64,000 nt of DNA from an uncultured Clostridia bacterium (GTDB taxonomy: Bacteria > Bacillota > Clostridia > TANB77 > CAG-508): contig CAKOTZ010000001.1 in NCBI GenBank assembly GCA_934120395.1, positions 62,001 to 126,000 of the forward strand, in the 5' to 3' direction. The notes under the pieces are model-generated. The model was not told the origin of the DNA and did not search any database. It saw only the letters and a program-made list of their open reading frames with translations. The first letter of the stretch is position 1; each line of letters starts with the position of its first letter. Shown piece after piece: positions 1 through 9,548 of this stretch. Made by a program: the position numbers and the translations under genes.

Positions 1-1863
1 AATAATGAAGTAAATAAATCTTATTTTAATATTATAGAAGAATCTTCAAAAGCAAAGGCTGCATATTTGGAAGAAGGAGAAAATTATTACTATACATTAA
101 TAATAGAAAATAAAACAGACTTACAAATGAAAAATTTAACCATAAAAAAGGTAATACCTGATGGTATAAGTTATAAAGAAACAGAAATATTAACAGGACA
201 AGGAAATGTTAGCTATGATGAAAATACCAATGAAGTTAAAATCATAAGTGAATCATTTGATGCTAATGGAATGATAGAAGTAAAAATTAAAGTTCAGGTT
301 GATAAAATTTTAGATGATATTGATAAAAAAACAATTCAAACAAATTCTACAATAGAGGCTGAAGGAATAAAACAAAATAGTTCTAATACGGTTACAAATA
401 CTATTGGAAAGCCCAAAATCAGTACTAGCATGGAAACAAATGTAAAACAAAAATATGTTTATGCTGGAGATTATATTACATATACGATTCATGTGAAAAA
501 CGATAATGAAGCAACGGTTTCAAACTTATTTATAAAAAATTTAATACCTGAAAAAACAAAATTTATTTCAGGAACTTATTATAAAAACAATAATGAGTAT
601 CAAATATTATCAAGTGGAAGTAGAGATATTGTTATAGAAACTAGTATGGGGAGAGAAGAAATTACAATAAGCATAACAGTGCAAGTTGAAGCATTATCGA
701 ACGATGAAACTGAATTTAATATAGAAGCGGTTTCAAGCATGAGTGCAAATAATGTAGAACAAATGGAGATAGGAAGAATAACGCATACAATTATAAATAA
801 TAATTCTAACTCTAATGTTGGAGATAAAGGAGAAGTAGGAGAGGATGGAGTTACACGTTATAGATTAAATGGACTAGCATGGGAAGATAATAATAAAGAT
901 GGACAAAGACAAGAAAGTGAAAGTTTGCTTTCGGGAATCAAAGTATATTTATTAAAGGAAAATGGAGATATTGCTAAAGACTATAAAACTGGACAAGAAA
1001 AGATTGCGACAACTGATTCAAATGGTGCATATGAATTTAAAAATATAGAAACTGGAAAGTACATAATTGTATTTATGTATAACAATGAAGAATATTCTAT
1101 TACAGAATATCAAAAGACAGGAATAGCTAATGATAGAAATTCAGATGTTATTTCTAAAAAAGTTATATTTGATGGAAAAGAAGTAGATGCAGGAGTAACA
1201 GATATAATACAAGTTGGAGATAGAAGTTTGTATAGTATAGATATTGGATTATACAAAACACCGAAATTTAATTTAAAATTAGAAGCGGGAATAACAAATA
1301 TTACGGTTTCAACAAGTAAAAATACAATTAGACAAGACTATAATTTAGCACAATTTGCCAAGCAGGAAATTCATAGTAAAGAAATTAATGGAGCAGAAGT
1401 TATTATAGAGTATACATTGAATATTACAAATACAAGTGATGTAGCTGGAAGTGCAACTGAGATGTTAGCTAATATACCAAGTGAAATGACATTAAACTCA
1501 AATATGAATCCAGATTGGTATGAAGGAAAAGACAAGAAAATATATTCTATTGCTTTAGCAGATAAAATATTAAAACCTGGTGAAAGTACGCAATTAAAAA
1601 TGTACATATCGAAAAAAATGACAGATAAAAATACAGGTAACTTTAATGTTAATTTTGAAATATCAGAAACGTATAATCAAAACGGAATAGAGGAGGAAAC
1701 CAAAGAAGATAATAATCAAACGATTAAATGTTTGATAACAGTTGCAACAGGAAATACACCTATTTATATAGGAACATTAATAATAATTCTTATTGTATTA
1801 GCAGGAGTTATAAGTGGTGTAAAATTTTCTAGAAAATTCAAAAAAGAAAAGAGGTGGAAATAA
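1..1863 (+). CDS. Surface protein A1 (DUF11/SdrD_B-like), 5' end outside the window
   Basis: The frame is open from base 1, so the gene begins upstream and only its last 620 codons are here. Two DUF11-like beta domains (about residues 23-125 and 135-250 of the visible part) carry the pattern of a Tyr-Thr strand, NxxxxxxxNLxIKxxIP and a final Asn-rich linker. An SdrD_B-like domain (about 287-418) opens with GLAWEDNNKDG. Another DUF11-like domain and one C-terminal membrane helix (about 585-607) with a Lys/Arg tail follow. Its C-terminal architecture is the same as the proteins at 25637 and 39039, so I call it type A, copy 1. It is probably an exported, membrane-anchored cell-surface protein; the ligand is unknown. 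The gene is followed at once by its type B partner. Confidence 0.85.
   Translation, partial: NNEVNKSYFNIIEESSKAKAAYLEEGENYYYTLIIENKTDLQMKNLTIKKVIPDGISYKETEILTGQGNVSYDENTNEVKIISESFDANGMIEVKIKVQVDKILDDIDKKTIQTNSTIEAEGIKQNSSNTVTNTIGKPKISTSMETNVKQKYVYAGDYITYTIHVKNDNEATVSNLFIKNLIPEKTKFISGTYYKNNNEYQILSSGSRDIVIETSMGREEITISITVQVEALSNDETEFNIEAVSSMSANNVEQMEIGRITHTIINNNSNSNVGDKGEVGEDGVTRYRLNGLAWEDNNKDGQRQESESLLSGIKVYLLKENGDIAKDYKTGQEKIATTDSNGAYEFKNIETGKYIIVFMYNNEEYSITEYQKTGIANDRNSDVISKKVIFDGKEVDAGVTDIIQVGDRSLYSIDIGLYKTPKFNLKLEAGITNITVSTSKNTIRQDYNLAQFAKQEIHSKEINGAEVIIEYTLNITNTSDVAGSATEMLANIPSEMTLNSNMNPDWYEGKDKKIYSIALADKILKPGESTQLKMYISKKMTDKNTGNFNVNFEISETYNQNGIEEETKEDNNQTIKCLITVATGNTPIYIGTLIIILIVLAGVISGVKFSRKFKKEKRWK
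1851..1857 (+). promoter_or_regulatory. Ribosome binding site deciding a TTG start
   Basis: GAGGTGG lies 7 bases before TTG at 1865. No in-frame ATG with a better site is nearby, so TTG is the start of the next gene. The site sits inside the last codons of A1, which suggests translational coupling of A1 and B1. Confidence 0.75.
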
Positions 1864-1864
1864 T

Positions 1865-4800
1865 TTGAGAATAAATAGAATAATAACAATTCTGCTTTTA
1901 TGTTTAATTCTAGAAATTAGCCCAATTTCATATGCAAGGGAAAATTTGAACAATGTAAATGTATTGGAAAATAAACAGAATACAACTAGTAGTGCACAGC
2001 TAAGAGAAGGAGCAACTACAGATGAAAATAATGGAGATGATTATGATAATTTTAGTATTACTTTAGATGCAGGATATAATTATGGAGAGCAAAAAGTTGC
2101 GTTAGAATGGACTGGTGTTAAAGATGAAGTAAAATTATCTGATAAAGCAAAAGTTGGAGATTACGTTAATTATCCAATTTCTACCGATACAATTAATCAA
2201 AATTTTAACACTATGATTAAAAGAATAAGAGATAAATCACAAGTTAGTTTAAACAATACTGCATGGAGAGTTATCTATAATGATGGGAAGACTGTTAAAA
2301 TTATAAGTACAGCAACAGTAGCAAGTACAACAGTATCTGGAGAGAATTACGATTGGTCATACTCAAATCCTTATGCTTATGGTGATGCTAATGCAGACAA
2401 TGGAGGATATGGACTATATTATCAATTAAGTGAAATTGCAAGATGTTTTTCAGACAAAAATTATGTAGATAGCATACGACCATTTGACTTAAAAGATTTA
2501 CCACATACACAAGCATTAACTGAATTAAAGCAATATTTGGGAAGAACAGATGCAGAACAATTAGCTGTTGAATTGGTTCAGGATGGATATGATAAGATAA
2601 AAGATACAGATAAACATGGAGGGATTTTTGGAACAGGACTTGGTGGTTCAAGGAATTATGATACTGTAGTTGGAAGAATTTTAGATAGAAACAATTTATA
2701 CATAGGTGGAAATAAATTTTTTATTCCAAACTACTATAATGCAGAAAGTTCATTAAATTCTGTTTATTATATTGATGGAACAGATGTTAAATTGCACAGA
2801 GTAAATCCAAAAGGAAAATCTATGACAGCAGGGATAAAAGTGGTTATAACTTTAAAGACAGATTTATATCAAGTTTCTGGTGAAGGAACACAAGAACAGC
2901 CATGGGAAATATCTAGTAATCCAGGAAATGGAACTTATACAGTATATCAAAAAGCTGGAGATGGCGAATATGAAGAAAAATTAACAACTAAAAGGCAAAG
3001 TGCAATGTTTGATGTTTCAGATGGCATTAGAGATTTGGCAGGACCAGACATACCAACAGCAGAGCTTTCAACAATTCGTGGTGATGGTTGGAATTTAAAA
3101 TTAGATATAAAAACAGGTGATAATGGAACACCATATATGCATAAAATTGTAGCAAAAACTTCTGAAAAAGAACACAGTTCAAATGAAACGACAACGGTTG
3201 TAGCAACAGGAGTAGCAGGATATTCCTATGTTGTGGACGAAAAAAGCGATACAGACCCAGGAGACAGCATAATGTTAAAAGCTGGAGAATCGTTAAAAAT
3301 AGATAGAACTATAGTAAACAAAGGAAGATATATTCATATAAAGGCAATTGACTATGCAGGAAATGTTAGCGAAATATTACATTTCCCTTTGATGTTTGTT
3401 TTTCGTGATTTGAATTTATTTAAAACTTATCAAGAAGCATCAAATATAGATGAAACAGGAATAGCAAGAACTGCTGGTTGGAACTATGTAAATATTGATT
3501 GGAATCCAATTGAAATAGAAAAAGATGACCCAGCAGAATTGCCAGAAGTAGCAATAGTTATAGACCGTTCTGGTAGTATGAGTGGATCAGGAATGTCAAC
3601 TGTAAAATCAGGAATGAATGTATTAATAAATAAATTATTGGATTATTATCCAGATATGAAAATTAGTATCATATCATTTAATGGTGGTGTAAGTTTACAT
3701 ATAAGAAGTTCTAATAATAGGGGAGCACTAATTTCGGCAGTAAATAGTTTAGGCGCTTGGGGAATGACAAATGCTGGTGCAGGAATAAGTGTAGCAAATA
3801 ACATATTAGCACAGTCAACACAAAAAAATCATGTGTTAATTACAATGACTGATGGATGGTCAAATGAAGGGGAATGGCCTAATAATGGTATTGCAAGAGC
3901 AAATGCAAGAGGAACTAAAACTATAAGTTTAATTATTAATTATGGAAGTACATCACAATTTACCAATAGTAATAAATTATATGTGGTATCTAGTGGAAAT
4001 AATTCACTATACAATACAATTGCATATAGTTTATATCAAGAAATTCAGGATACAATGATTGCTAGATATTATGCATATAGAGACCAAGAAGGAGTTAACC
4101 AATATGAATTAATAAAGGGAGAATTGACAGAGGTAAAATATGGAGATGGAGATGCAACAGATAAAGCTGGACCAACAAAACCATTAGTAACATTATCCGA
4201 CACAGCAGATAAAAATAATACAATAAAAATGAATGTTTGGGCAGAAGATAGGGGAACATCGTATGAGTTCTATGTTAAATTTGTTCATCCAAGAACTAAA
4301 GCAGAATTATTATCAAATCCGACAGTTCAAGAGGTAAAAACTGGGATACAAGGATATGCATGGACTGTAGATGACAATTCAACAACAGACCCAGGAGGTA
4401 ATATTCGAGATTTACAGTTTACATTTGGAAAAGAGTCAATTGGAAAGTGGTTACATATTAGAGCAGTAGATTGGGCTGGAAATTTGGGAGATGTTACACA
4501 TATACGAATTGAAACAAGTAGATTTATTCCGTGGGAGGAGCTAAATGAAACAAAGGAATTGTTTTGTGTTCAACATGGACAGACAATTCCAGCAAGAGAA
4601 GATGCAGAGCATTTAAATGCAAAAGTAACTGCGGGAAGTGGAGAATATAAATTAGATGAGGTAGTAGCTGATCCAAAAACTGGTGATAGAATAGGTAATA
4701 GATTTGTAGAAGGAACAACTACTAATATATATGGAACACAAGATATATATAGTTATTCTTTAGGAAAGTATATAATATCACCTAATACGCCAATAAAAAG

Positions 4801-7800
4801 ACCTGGAAAAGAAGGAAATGCAACAGAAAAAGAAGCATACGTATTAAATTATTACAGACAGAATGACAGTTTAGAGTCCTTTGTACAGAAAGCAATGTAT
4901 GGAACCGAAATTAGCAAGGGAAATGTAACTTGGAATTGGAATACAACGGTTGCAAGTGAAAGACTATTAGCTGAAGCAAATGCTTATGCTAAATATAAAG
5001 AAAAAGGATATGAGGTATCAGATAAAAAACTAAGTTCAGAAGTATACATGGATGATGACTACAAAGATATATTGGTAGGTCCATTTTCATTAGATTATGA
5101 CCCACAAGGCTTTAAAAGTGGAGATAGAGAAGTATATTTTGCAAGTATAACAGGAATGAAAATCTATGACCAAGACAATAATGTAATAGCAGAGCTAAAT
5201 AAAGATGGTAATAACATCGGAAATATAGAAGCGGAATTTGTATATACGGGAACTGCTATTGCATCTAAAAGATTAGAACCAATGTTTACAAAGGAAAAGT
5301 ATAAATTTCCCGTTGCAGATGAGCAATTTTATATAAAACTAAAATATAATCAAAACTTAGATAATGTAAGCAAAATAAACAAAATAGATTTTATACATAC
5401 AGAATATAATGTAGATGCACAATACAATGTTTTAGTAGGCACATATAATAAGGTGAAATGGACACCAAATAGGATTACACGCTATGATAAGGATGTGTTA
5501 TGGTGTAACGAAGTCGAAAATGGACACAATACGTGTATTCACAATAAGACATATAGCCATATTGTAGGTTGTTATTTTTATTTAACAGCAACTGTATACA
5601 ATTCATATAGAGAAATACCATCTCAAACATTAATTGATGTATTGTGGGCAAAGGATTATTACACAACAAAAATACAAACATTAACAAAAGTATCAGGAGA
5701 AGATGATTCAAACGATGAATGGAAAGTTAAAATGAATGTATCAGGAAACATTTGGGAAGATGGAATGGAGGAACAAAATAATGGAATAAAGGAAAATGGG
5801 GAATTTGGACTTGATAAAGTAAGAGTTAATTTGTATAAGGTGGATAAAAATGATAACAGGACAGGAGATGGATATTATACTTATTCATATGCTGTAGGAA
5901 ATTACGAATTGACAGAAGTACTAAGAGGAATGTATGATATAGAATTTGTATATGATGGTCAACATTATAAAAGCACAAAGATGTTAGTAAACGGTAATAT
6001 TGTAGATTATAAATCAGATTATACACATCAAAAGTATATAAACAATTCAGTAACTCAAGAAGTTGAAAAAGAAAGGGATAATTTTAATAAAGCATATACA
6101 GAAATTGCTGGAAATGATACTGCAATTGGAACAAGGGGAGAAATTGGATTAACATATGAAAGTGATATAAATACATCAAAAATACAGACGACAGATAATG
6201 GATATGTAAAAGACCAGTTTGCAATGGCTTCAAGAACATCAAGTTATAATATTTTTTATCCAATTTCTAAGGAAATCATAATACAAAATAAAAGGTATAT
6301 TAAAATTGTTGACAGTAAAGATGTAAACTTTGGTTTAGCTAAAAGATATATAACAGATATTAGTTTAAAAACAGATTTATATGAAACAATTTTTAGTATT
6401 AAAGGTAATATACAACGATATATATTCTCGGAACGAAACATCAGGGATATTAATTCTAATATAGAAAAAGACGAATATATTCAAAAAGTAAATAGAGCTG
6501 ATTATAATTGGAAACTAGACGATTTATTAGCAAAAGCACCAAATGATGAAATAAAACAAAGATTAATAGAAATACTAGGAAGTGCTAATCAATCAGAGCT
6601 AGAAAGCTATTTAGATTATATGATTGTAATAAGAAATTCCGGAGAAAAAGATGAAGCACAAATTGCTGAGTTAGCAGATTATTATAGCAAAGACTTGGAA
6701 TACGCTACTAAGTATAGGGACTTTGATATTACTTCATGGGCTCAAGTAAAGTATGATACAGTAAATGAAGATACAAATCAAAACAAAACAGATAAAATAG
6801 AAATTAAATGGACAACAAGCTCAAAATATGGAAATATGGACAATCCATATAGTGATAAATACCAAAAAATTTATACAACAGGATTGGATAGAGAAGAATT
6901 AAGAGTTAGAAAAGGAGAATATCTTGAAATTCATATTATTTTAAAAACTAAGAAAAATAGTGAAGGTAAAATTGAATTAGATGAAGATAATGACGGTAAG
7001 GTAAATGTATCAGAGATAAATGGATACAAAACGTATAACATAGTAGACGGAAAAGTAGCTGGATTAATAGATTCGGATTCAAAACCAGGAAACGCAAATC
7101 CAAATAAGCCAAAAGAATATTATGAAGATGACGAAGATAAAGCACCAACATTGTTATTACAATTAGATGAAAGTAATAATAATGGAGATTCAATGGATAA
7201 CGTAGACAGTAAAAATGACATAATAAGAGATGAAGACGGAAATCCTATAGGCTATGGAAATGTTGTAGAGGGCAATGTTTGGGAAGATGAAAGAACAGGA
7301 GAAAATGTACAAAAATTATCAAATAACCAAATAATAAGTGATGGAATTAGACAAGAAAACGAAAAATTAATACAAGATATAACTGTAGAATTGGTAGAAT
7401 ATTTTAAACATCCTACTGATTCGAATAAAGATGTATATTTAACTTTAAAAAGCCAGAAAACTAGAGCGGTATTATCTTTAAGTCATAATAATAAATTAGA
7501 AGGAGGATATAGCTTTATTAACTTAGCTTCAGGAAATTATCAAACAAGGTACATTTATGGAGATGAGGAGCAATTGCAGAAAAATGTAACTTATAATGGA
7601 CAAGACTATCAGGCTATTTCGGCACAAGATATTAATGAGAAATCAGAAACAAAGAAGTCATATAATGATATAGAAATAATGTTAGTAGCTGATACATCAG
7701 GAAGTATGAATAAAAATGGACTTGATAAAGTAAAAGAGTTAGCAGAAAAACTAGCAAAAGGACTTTATGAAAAGCTGCCAGAGGTAAAAATAGGTTTAAC

Positions 7801-9313
7801 AAAATTTAATCAAGTTGCAGAATTAGTAAGTGAACCGAAAGAAGAAAATAGTCAAATAATACGAAAAATAAAAAACTTAGATGGAAACAATGAAACTGCA
7901 ATTGGATATGGATTAGATAAAGCTATTAACAGTTATTCAAGAAACGCTAATAAAAAAATTATGATTGCATTAACAGATTCAGAGGAAACTGTACAAAGTA
8001 TAGAACAAGTAATTAAACAAATTGAAATTGCTACAGATGAAAATAAAATTGAACTTAATACAGTACTAACAAAAGAGCATGATGAAATTTTTGGAACTGA
8101 ATTACAGCCAAGAAGAGGAACCGTATATCAAATTTACAATGTAAATGCTGATAGCATAATTCAAAATATTTGTCAAAAAATATTTGAAGAAAGCCAACTA
8201 GAGAATAATGTAAGTAGTGCAAAAGATGTAGAAGGTGATGAAAATACACCTGGAACAAGAGCTTATGGAATTGAAAAATATAAAACAATGGATTTGGAAA
8301 AGGGCAAAAGTTTAGATGTAAACTCAATTCAACAGTTAAGCGGAGAAGAAAAGAAACAAGCAATCCAAAAATTAGCTCAAGAGACATATATGAATGCAAA
8401 TAGTAAAATGATAAAGTTTAATGCTAATAATGTAAAGAGTACATTTATACACGAATTAAACATGGCTTTAATGAAGCGACCTCAAACAAAGTTAACAATA
8501 GATACAAAAATTGTAGGAGTAAAAGTTACTTTGCAAGATGGACAAACAATAATCGATACATCAAAAGGTATAAATAAAAATGTAATGGGAATAGACAAAG
8601 AAGGATTGCCAATAAGTGTATATATGGATGAGGAAATTATGCATGGAGCTATTTTACAAGTTCAATATGAAACAACTGTAAAAAATCAAGGAGAAATAGA
8701 CACATTGTCAAACTATATTAGTTCAGATGATAGTAATAAAACTGTTACTACAAGTGCAAAACTAGTGTTTAACTATACAAGTAAAAATATGCTTTATAAA
8801 GAAGAGGATAATAGTACTACATGGACAATTACAAATATAAAATCTATTGATGGAAAAGTTACAGATAGTGTTATAAAGCAAGTAAATAAAGAAAATTTAC
8901 AAATATATCAAACAGGTGAATTTGGTGTGGATTTATACCCTGAAAACAGTATAGAGGTACAAAATGGCACAGGAAACTTTGAAGCAAAATTTATTACAAC
9001 CTTGTCAAAAATAATGACATCAGAAAATAATGATATGGATTTAACTTTTGACACATCAATGGAAATTGTAGAAAGACAAAATTCAGCAGGAAGACGTGCA
9101 GAGAATGAAATCCCAGGCGACTATGTACCAAATAGTACACCAATTCAATTAGATTCAACTATAAGCAAAAGAATAATAGTAACCAAACCATTAGGTGAGC
9201 AAAGAGCAACATATTATATAATCATTGTAGTAGTATTACTTATATTAGCATTAGGAATTGTAGGAATAAAAATAATATTAAAAAAGAAAAATAAAATAGA
9301 AATATTTAAATAA
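1865..9313 (+). CDS. Giant surface protein B1 with two vWA domains and thioester-like motifs
   Basis: 2482 residues, TTG start. A signal peptide (about 1-25) precedes a long beta-rich region. The first von Willebrand A domain (about 559-710) has the MIDAS motif DRSGSMS at Asp567. The second (about 1935-2085) has ADTSGSM at Asp1943. Between them, LFCVQHG (Cys901) and FVQKAMY (Gln1008) resemble the Cys and Gln motifs of Gram-positive thioester domains. A conserved VGPF..Y module and two SdrD_B-like starts (NIWEDG near 1296, NVWEDE near 1803) follow. A C-terminal helix (about 2450-2472) with a Lys-rich tail anchors it. It shares architecture with the proteins at 30946 and 44301. A metal-dependent adhesin is likely by domain content; the partner is unknown. 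A terminator follows. Confidence 0.85.
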   Translation: MRINRIITILLLCLILEISPISYARENLNNVNVLENKQNTTSSAQLREGATTDENNGDDYDNFSITLDAGYNYGEQKVALEWTGVKDEVKLSDKAKVGDYVNYPISTDTINQNFNTMIKRIRDKSQVSLNNTAWRVIYNDGKTVKIISTATVASTTVSGENYDWSYSNPYAYGDANADNGGYGLYYQLSEIARCFSDKNYVDSIRPFDLKDLPHTQALTELKQYLGRTDAEQLAVELVQDGYDKIKDTDKHGGIFGTGLGGSRNYDTVVGRILDRNNLYIGGNKFFIPNYYNAESSLNSVYYIDGTDVKLHRVNPKGKSMTAGIKVVITLKTDLYQVSGEGTQEQPWEISSNPGNGTYTVYQKAGDGEYEEKLTTKRQSAMFDVSDGIRDLAGPDIPTAELSTIRGDGWNLKLDIKTGDNGTPYMHKIVAKTSEKEHSSNETTTVVATGVAGYSYVVDEKSDTDPGDSIMLKAGESLKIDRTIVNKGRYIHIKAIDYAGNVSEILHFPLMFVFRDLNLFKTYQEASNIDETGIARTAGWNYVNIDWNPIEIEKDDPAELPEVAIVIDRSGSMSGSGMSTVKSGMNVLINKLLDYYPDMKISIISFNGGVSLHIRSSNNRGALISAVNSLGAWGMTNAGAGISVANNILAQSTQKNHVLITMTDGWSNEGEWPNNGIARANARGTKTISLIINYGSTSQFTNSNKLYVVSSGNNSLYNTIAYSLYQEIQDTMIARYYAYRDQEGVNQYELIKGELTEVKYGDGDATDKAGPTKPLVTLSDTADKNNTIKMNVWAEDRGTSYEFYVKFVHPRTKAELLSNPTVQEVKTGIQGYAWTVDDNSTTDPGGNIRDLQFTFGKESIGKWLHIRAVDWAGNLGDVTHIRIETSRFIPWEELNETKELFCVQHGQTIPAREDAEHLNAKVTAGSGEYKLDEVVADPKTGDRIGNRFVEGTTTNIYGTQDIYSYSLGKYIISPNTPIKRPGKEGNATEKEAYVLNYYRQNDSLESFVQKAMYGTEISKGNVTWNWNTTVASERLLAEANAYAKYKEKGYEVSDKKLSSEVYMDDDYKDILVGPFSLDYDPQGFKSGDREVYFASITGMKIYDQDNNVIAELNKDGNNIGNIEAEFVYTGTAIASKRLEPMFTKEKYKFPVADEQFYIKLKYNQNLDNVSKINKIDFIHTEYNVDAQYNVLVGTYNKVKWTPNRITRYDKDVLWCNEVENGHNTCIHNKTYSHIVGCYFYLTATVYNSYREIPSQTLIDVLWAKDYYTTKIQTLTKVSGEDDSNDEWKVKMNVSGNIWEDGMEEQNNGIKENGEFGLDKVRVNLYKVDKNDNRTGDGYYTYSYAVGNYELTEVLRGMYDIEFVYDGQHYKSTKMLVNGNIVDYKSDYTHQKYINNSVTQEVEKERDNFNKAYTEIAGNDTAIGTRGEIGLTYESDINTSKIQTTDNGYVKDQFAMASRTSSYNIFYPISKEIIIQNKRYIKIVDSKDVNFGLAKRYITDISLKTDLYETIFSIKGNIQRYIFSERNIRDINSNIEKDEYIQKVNRADYNWKLDDLLAKAPNDEIKQRLIEILGSANQSELESYLDYMIVIRNSGEKDEAQIAELADYYSKDLEYATKYRDFDITSWAQVKYDTVNEDTNQNKTDKIEIKWTTSSKYGNMDNPYSDKYQKIYTTGLDREELRVRKGEYLEIHIILKTKKNSEGKIELDEDNDGKVNVSEINGYKTYNIVDGKVAGLIDSDSKPGNANPNKPKEYYEDDEDKAPTLLLQLDESNNNGDSMDNVDSKNDIIRDEDGNPIGYGNVVEGNVWEDERTGENVQKLSNNQIISDGIRQENEKLIQDITVELVEYFKHPTDSNKDVYLTLKSQKTRAVLSLSHNNKLEGGYSFINLASGNYQTRYIYGDEEQLQKNVTYNGQDYQAISAQDINEKSETKKSYNDIEIMLVADTSGSMNKNGLDKVKELAEKLAKGLYEKLPEVKIGLTKFNQVAELVSEPKEENSQIIRKIKNLDGNNETAIGYGLDKAINSYSRNANKKIMIALTDSEETVQSIEQVIKQIEIATDENKIELNTVLTKEHDEIFGTELQPRRGTVYQIYNVNADSIIQNICQKIFEESQLENNVSSAKDVEGDENTPGTRAYGIEKYKTMDLEKGKSLDVNSIQQLSGEEKKQAIQKLAQETYMNANSKMIKFNANNVKSTFIHELNMALMKRPQTKLTIDTKIVGVKVTLQDGQTIIDTSKGINKNVMGIDKEGLPISVYMDEEIMHGAILQVQYETTVKNQGEIDTLSNYISSDDSNKTVTTSAKLVFNYTSKNMLYKEEDNSTTWTITNIKSIDGKVTDSVIKQVNKENLQIYQTGEFGVDLYPENSIEVQNGTGNFEAKFITTLSKIMTSENNDMDLTFDTSMEIVERQNSAGRRAENEIPGDYVPNSTPIQLDSTISKRIIVTKPLGEQRATYYIIIVVVLLILALGIVGIKIILKKKNKIEIFK

Positions 9314-9318
9314 AAAAC

Positions 9319-9360
9319 AAAAAATCTTGAAGACGAAAATGTTTTCAAGATTTTTTATTT
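9319..9360 (+). terminator. Intrinsic terminator after the A1-B1 pair
   Basis: AAAATCTTGAA and TTCAAGATTTT form a stem around a short loop, followed by a T-rich run. It closes the A1-B1 transcript before spoIIE. Confidence 0.8.
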
Positions 9361-9379
9361 CCACTAATATATTGTATTT

Positions 9380-9388
9380 TTTGACAAA
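9380..9388 (-). promoter_or_regulatory. Candidate Spo0A box upstream of spoIIE
   Basis: TTTGACAAA reads TTTGTCAAA on the minus strand, an exact match to the 0A-box consensus TTTGTCRAA known from Bacillus and Clostridium. It is about 160 bases upstream of the spoIIE start, and the overlapping plus-strand TTGACA is also a good -35. In B. subtilis spoIIE is activated by Spo0A, so the position makes sense. A nine-base match in AT-rich DNA can arise by chance. Nothing else is recognisable in 9359-9548. Confidence 0.45.
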
Positions 9389-9548
9389 GTATAATAAAAT
9401 AATAAACATAATTTGTTTATAGTAATATAAAAAAATAATAATATAGAAAAAAGTGTAAAAAACTTTTTAATAACAGCATACTTAATATGACAAACATTTT
9501 AATAAAAAAATTATAAAATTGGAACATAAAAAATAAAGAGGTGATAAT

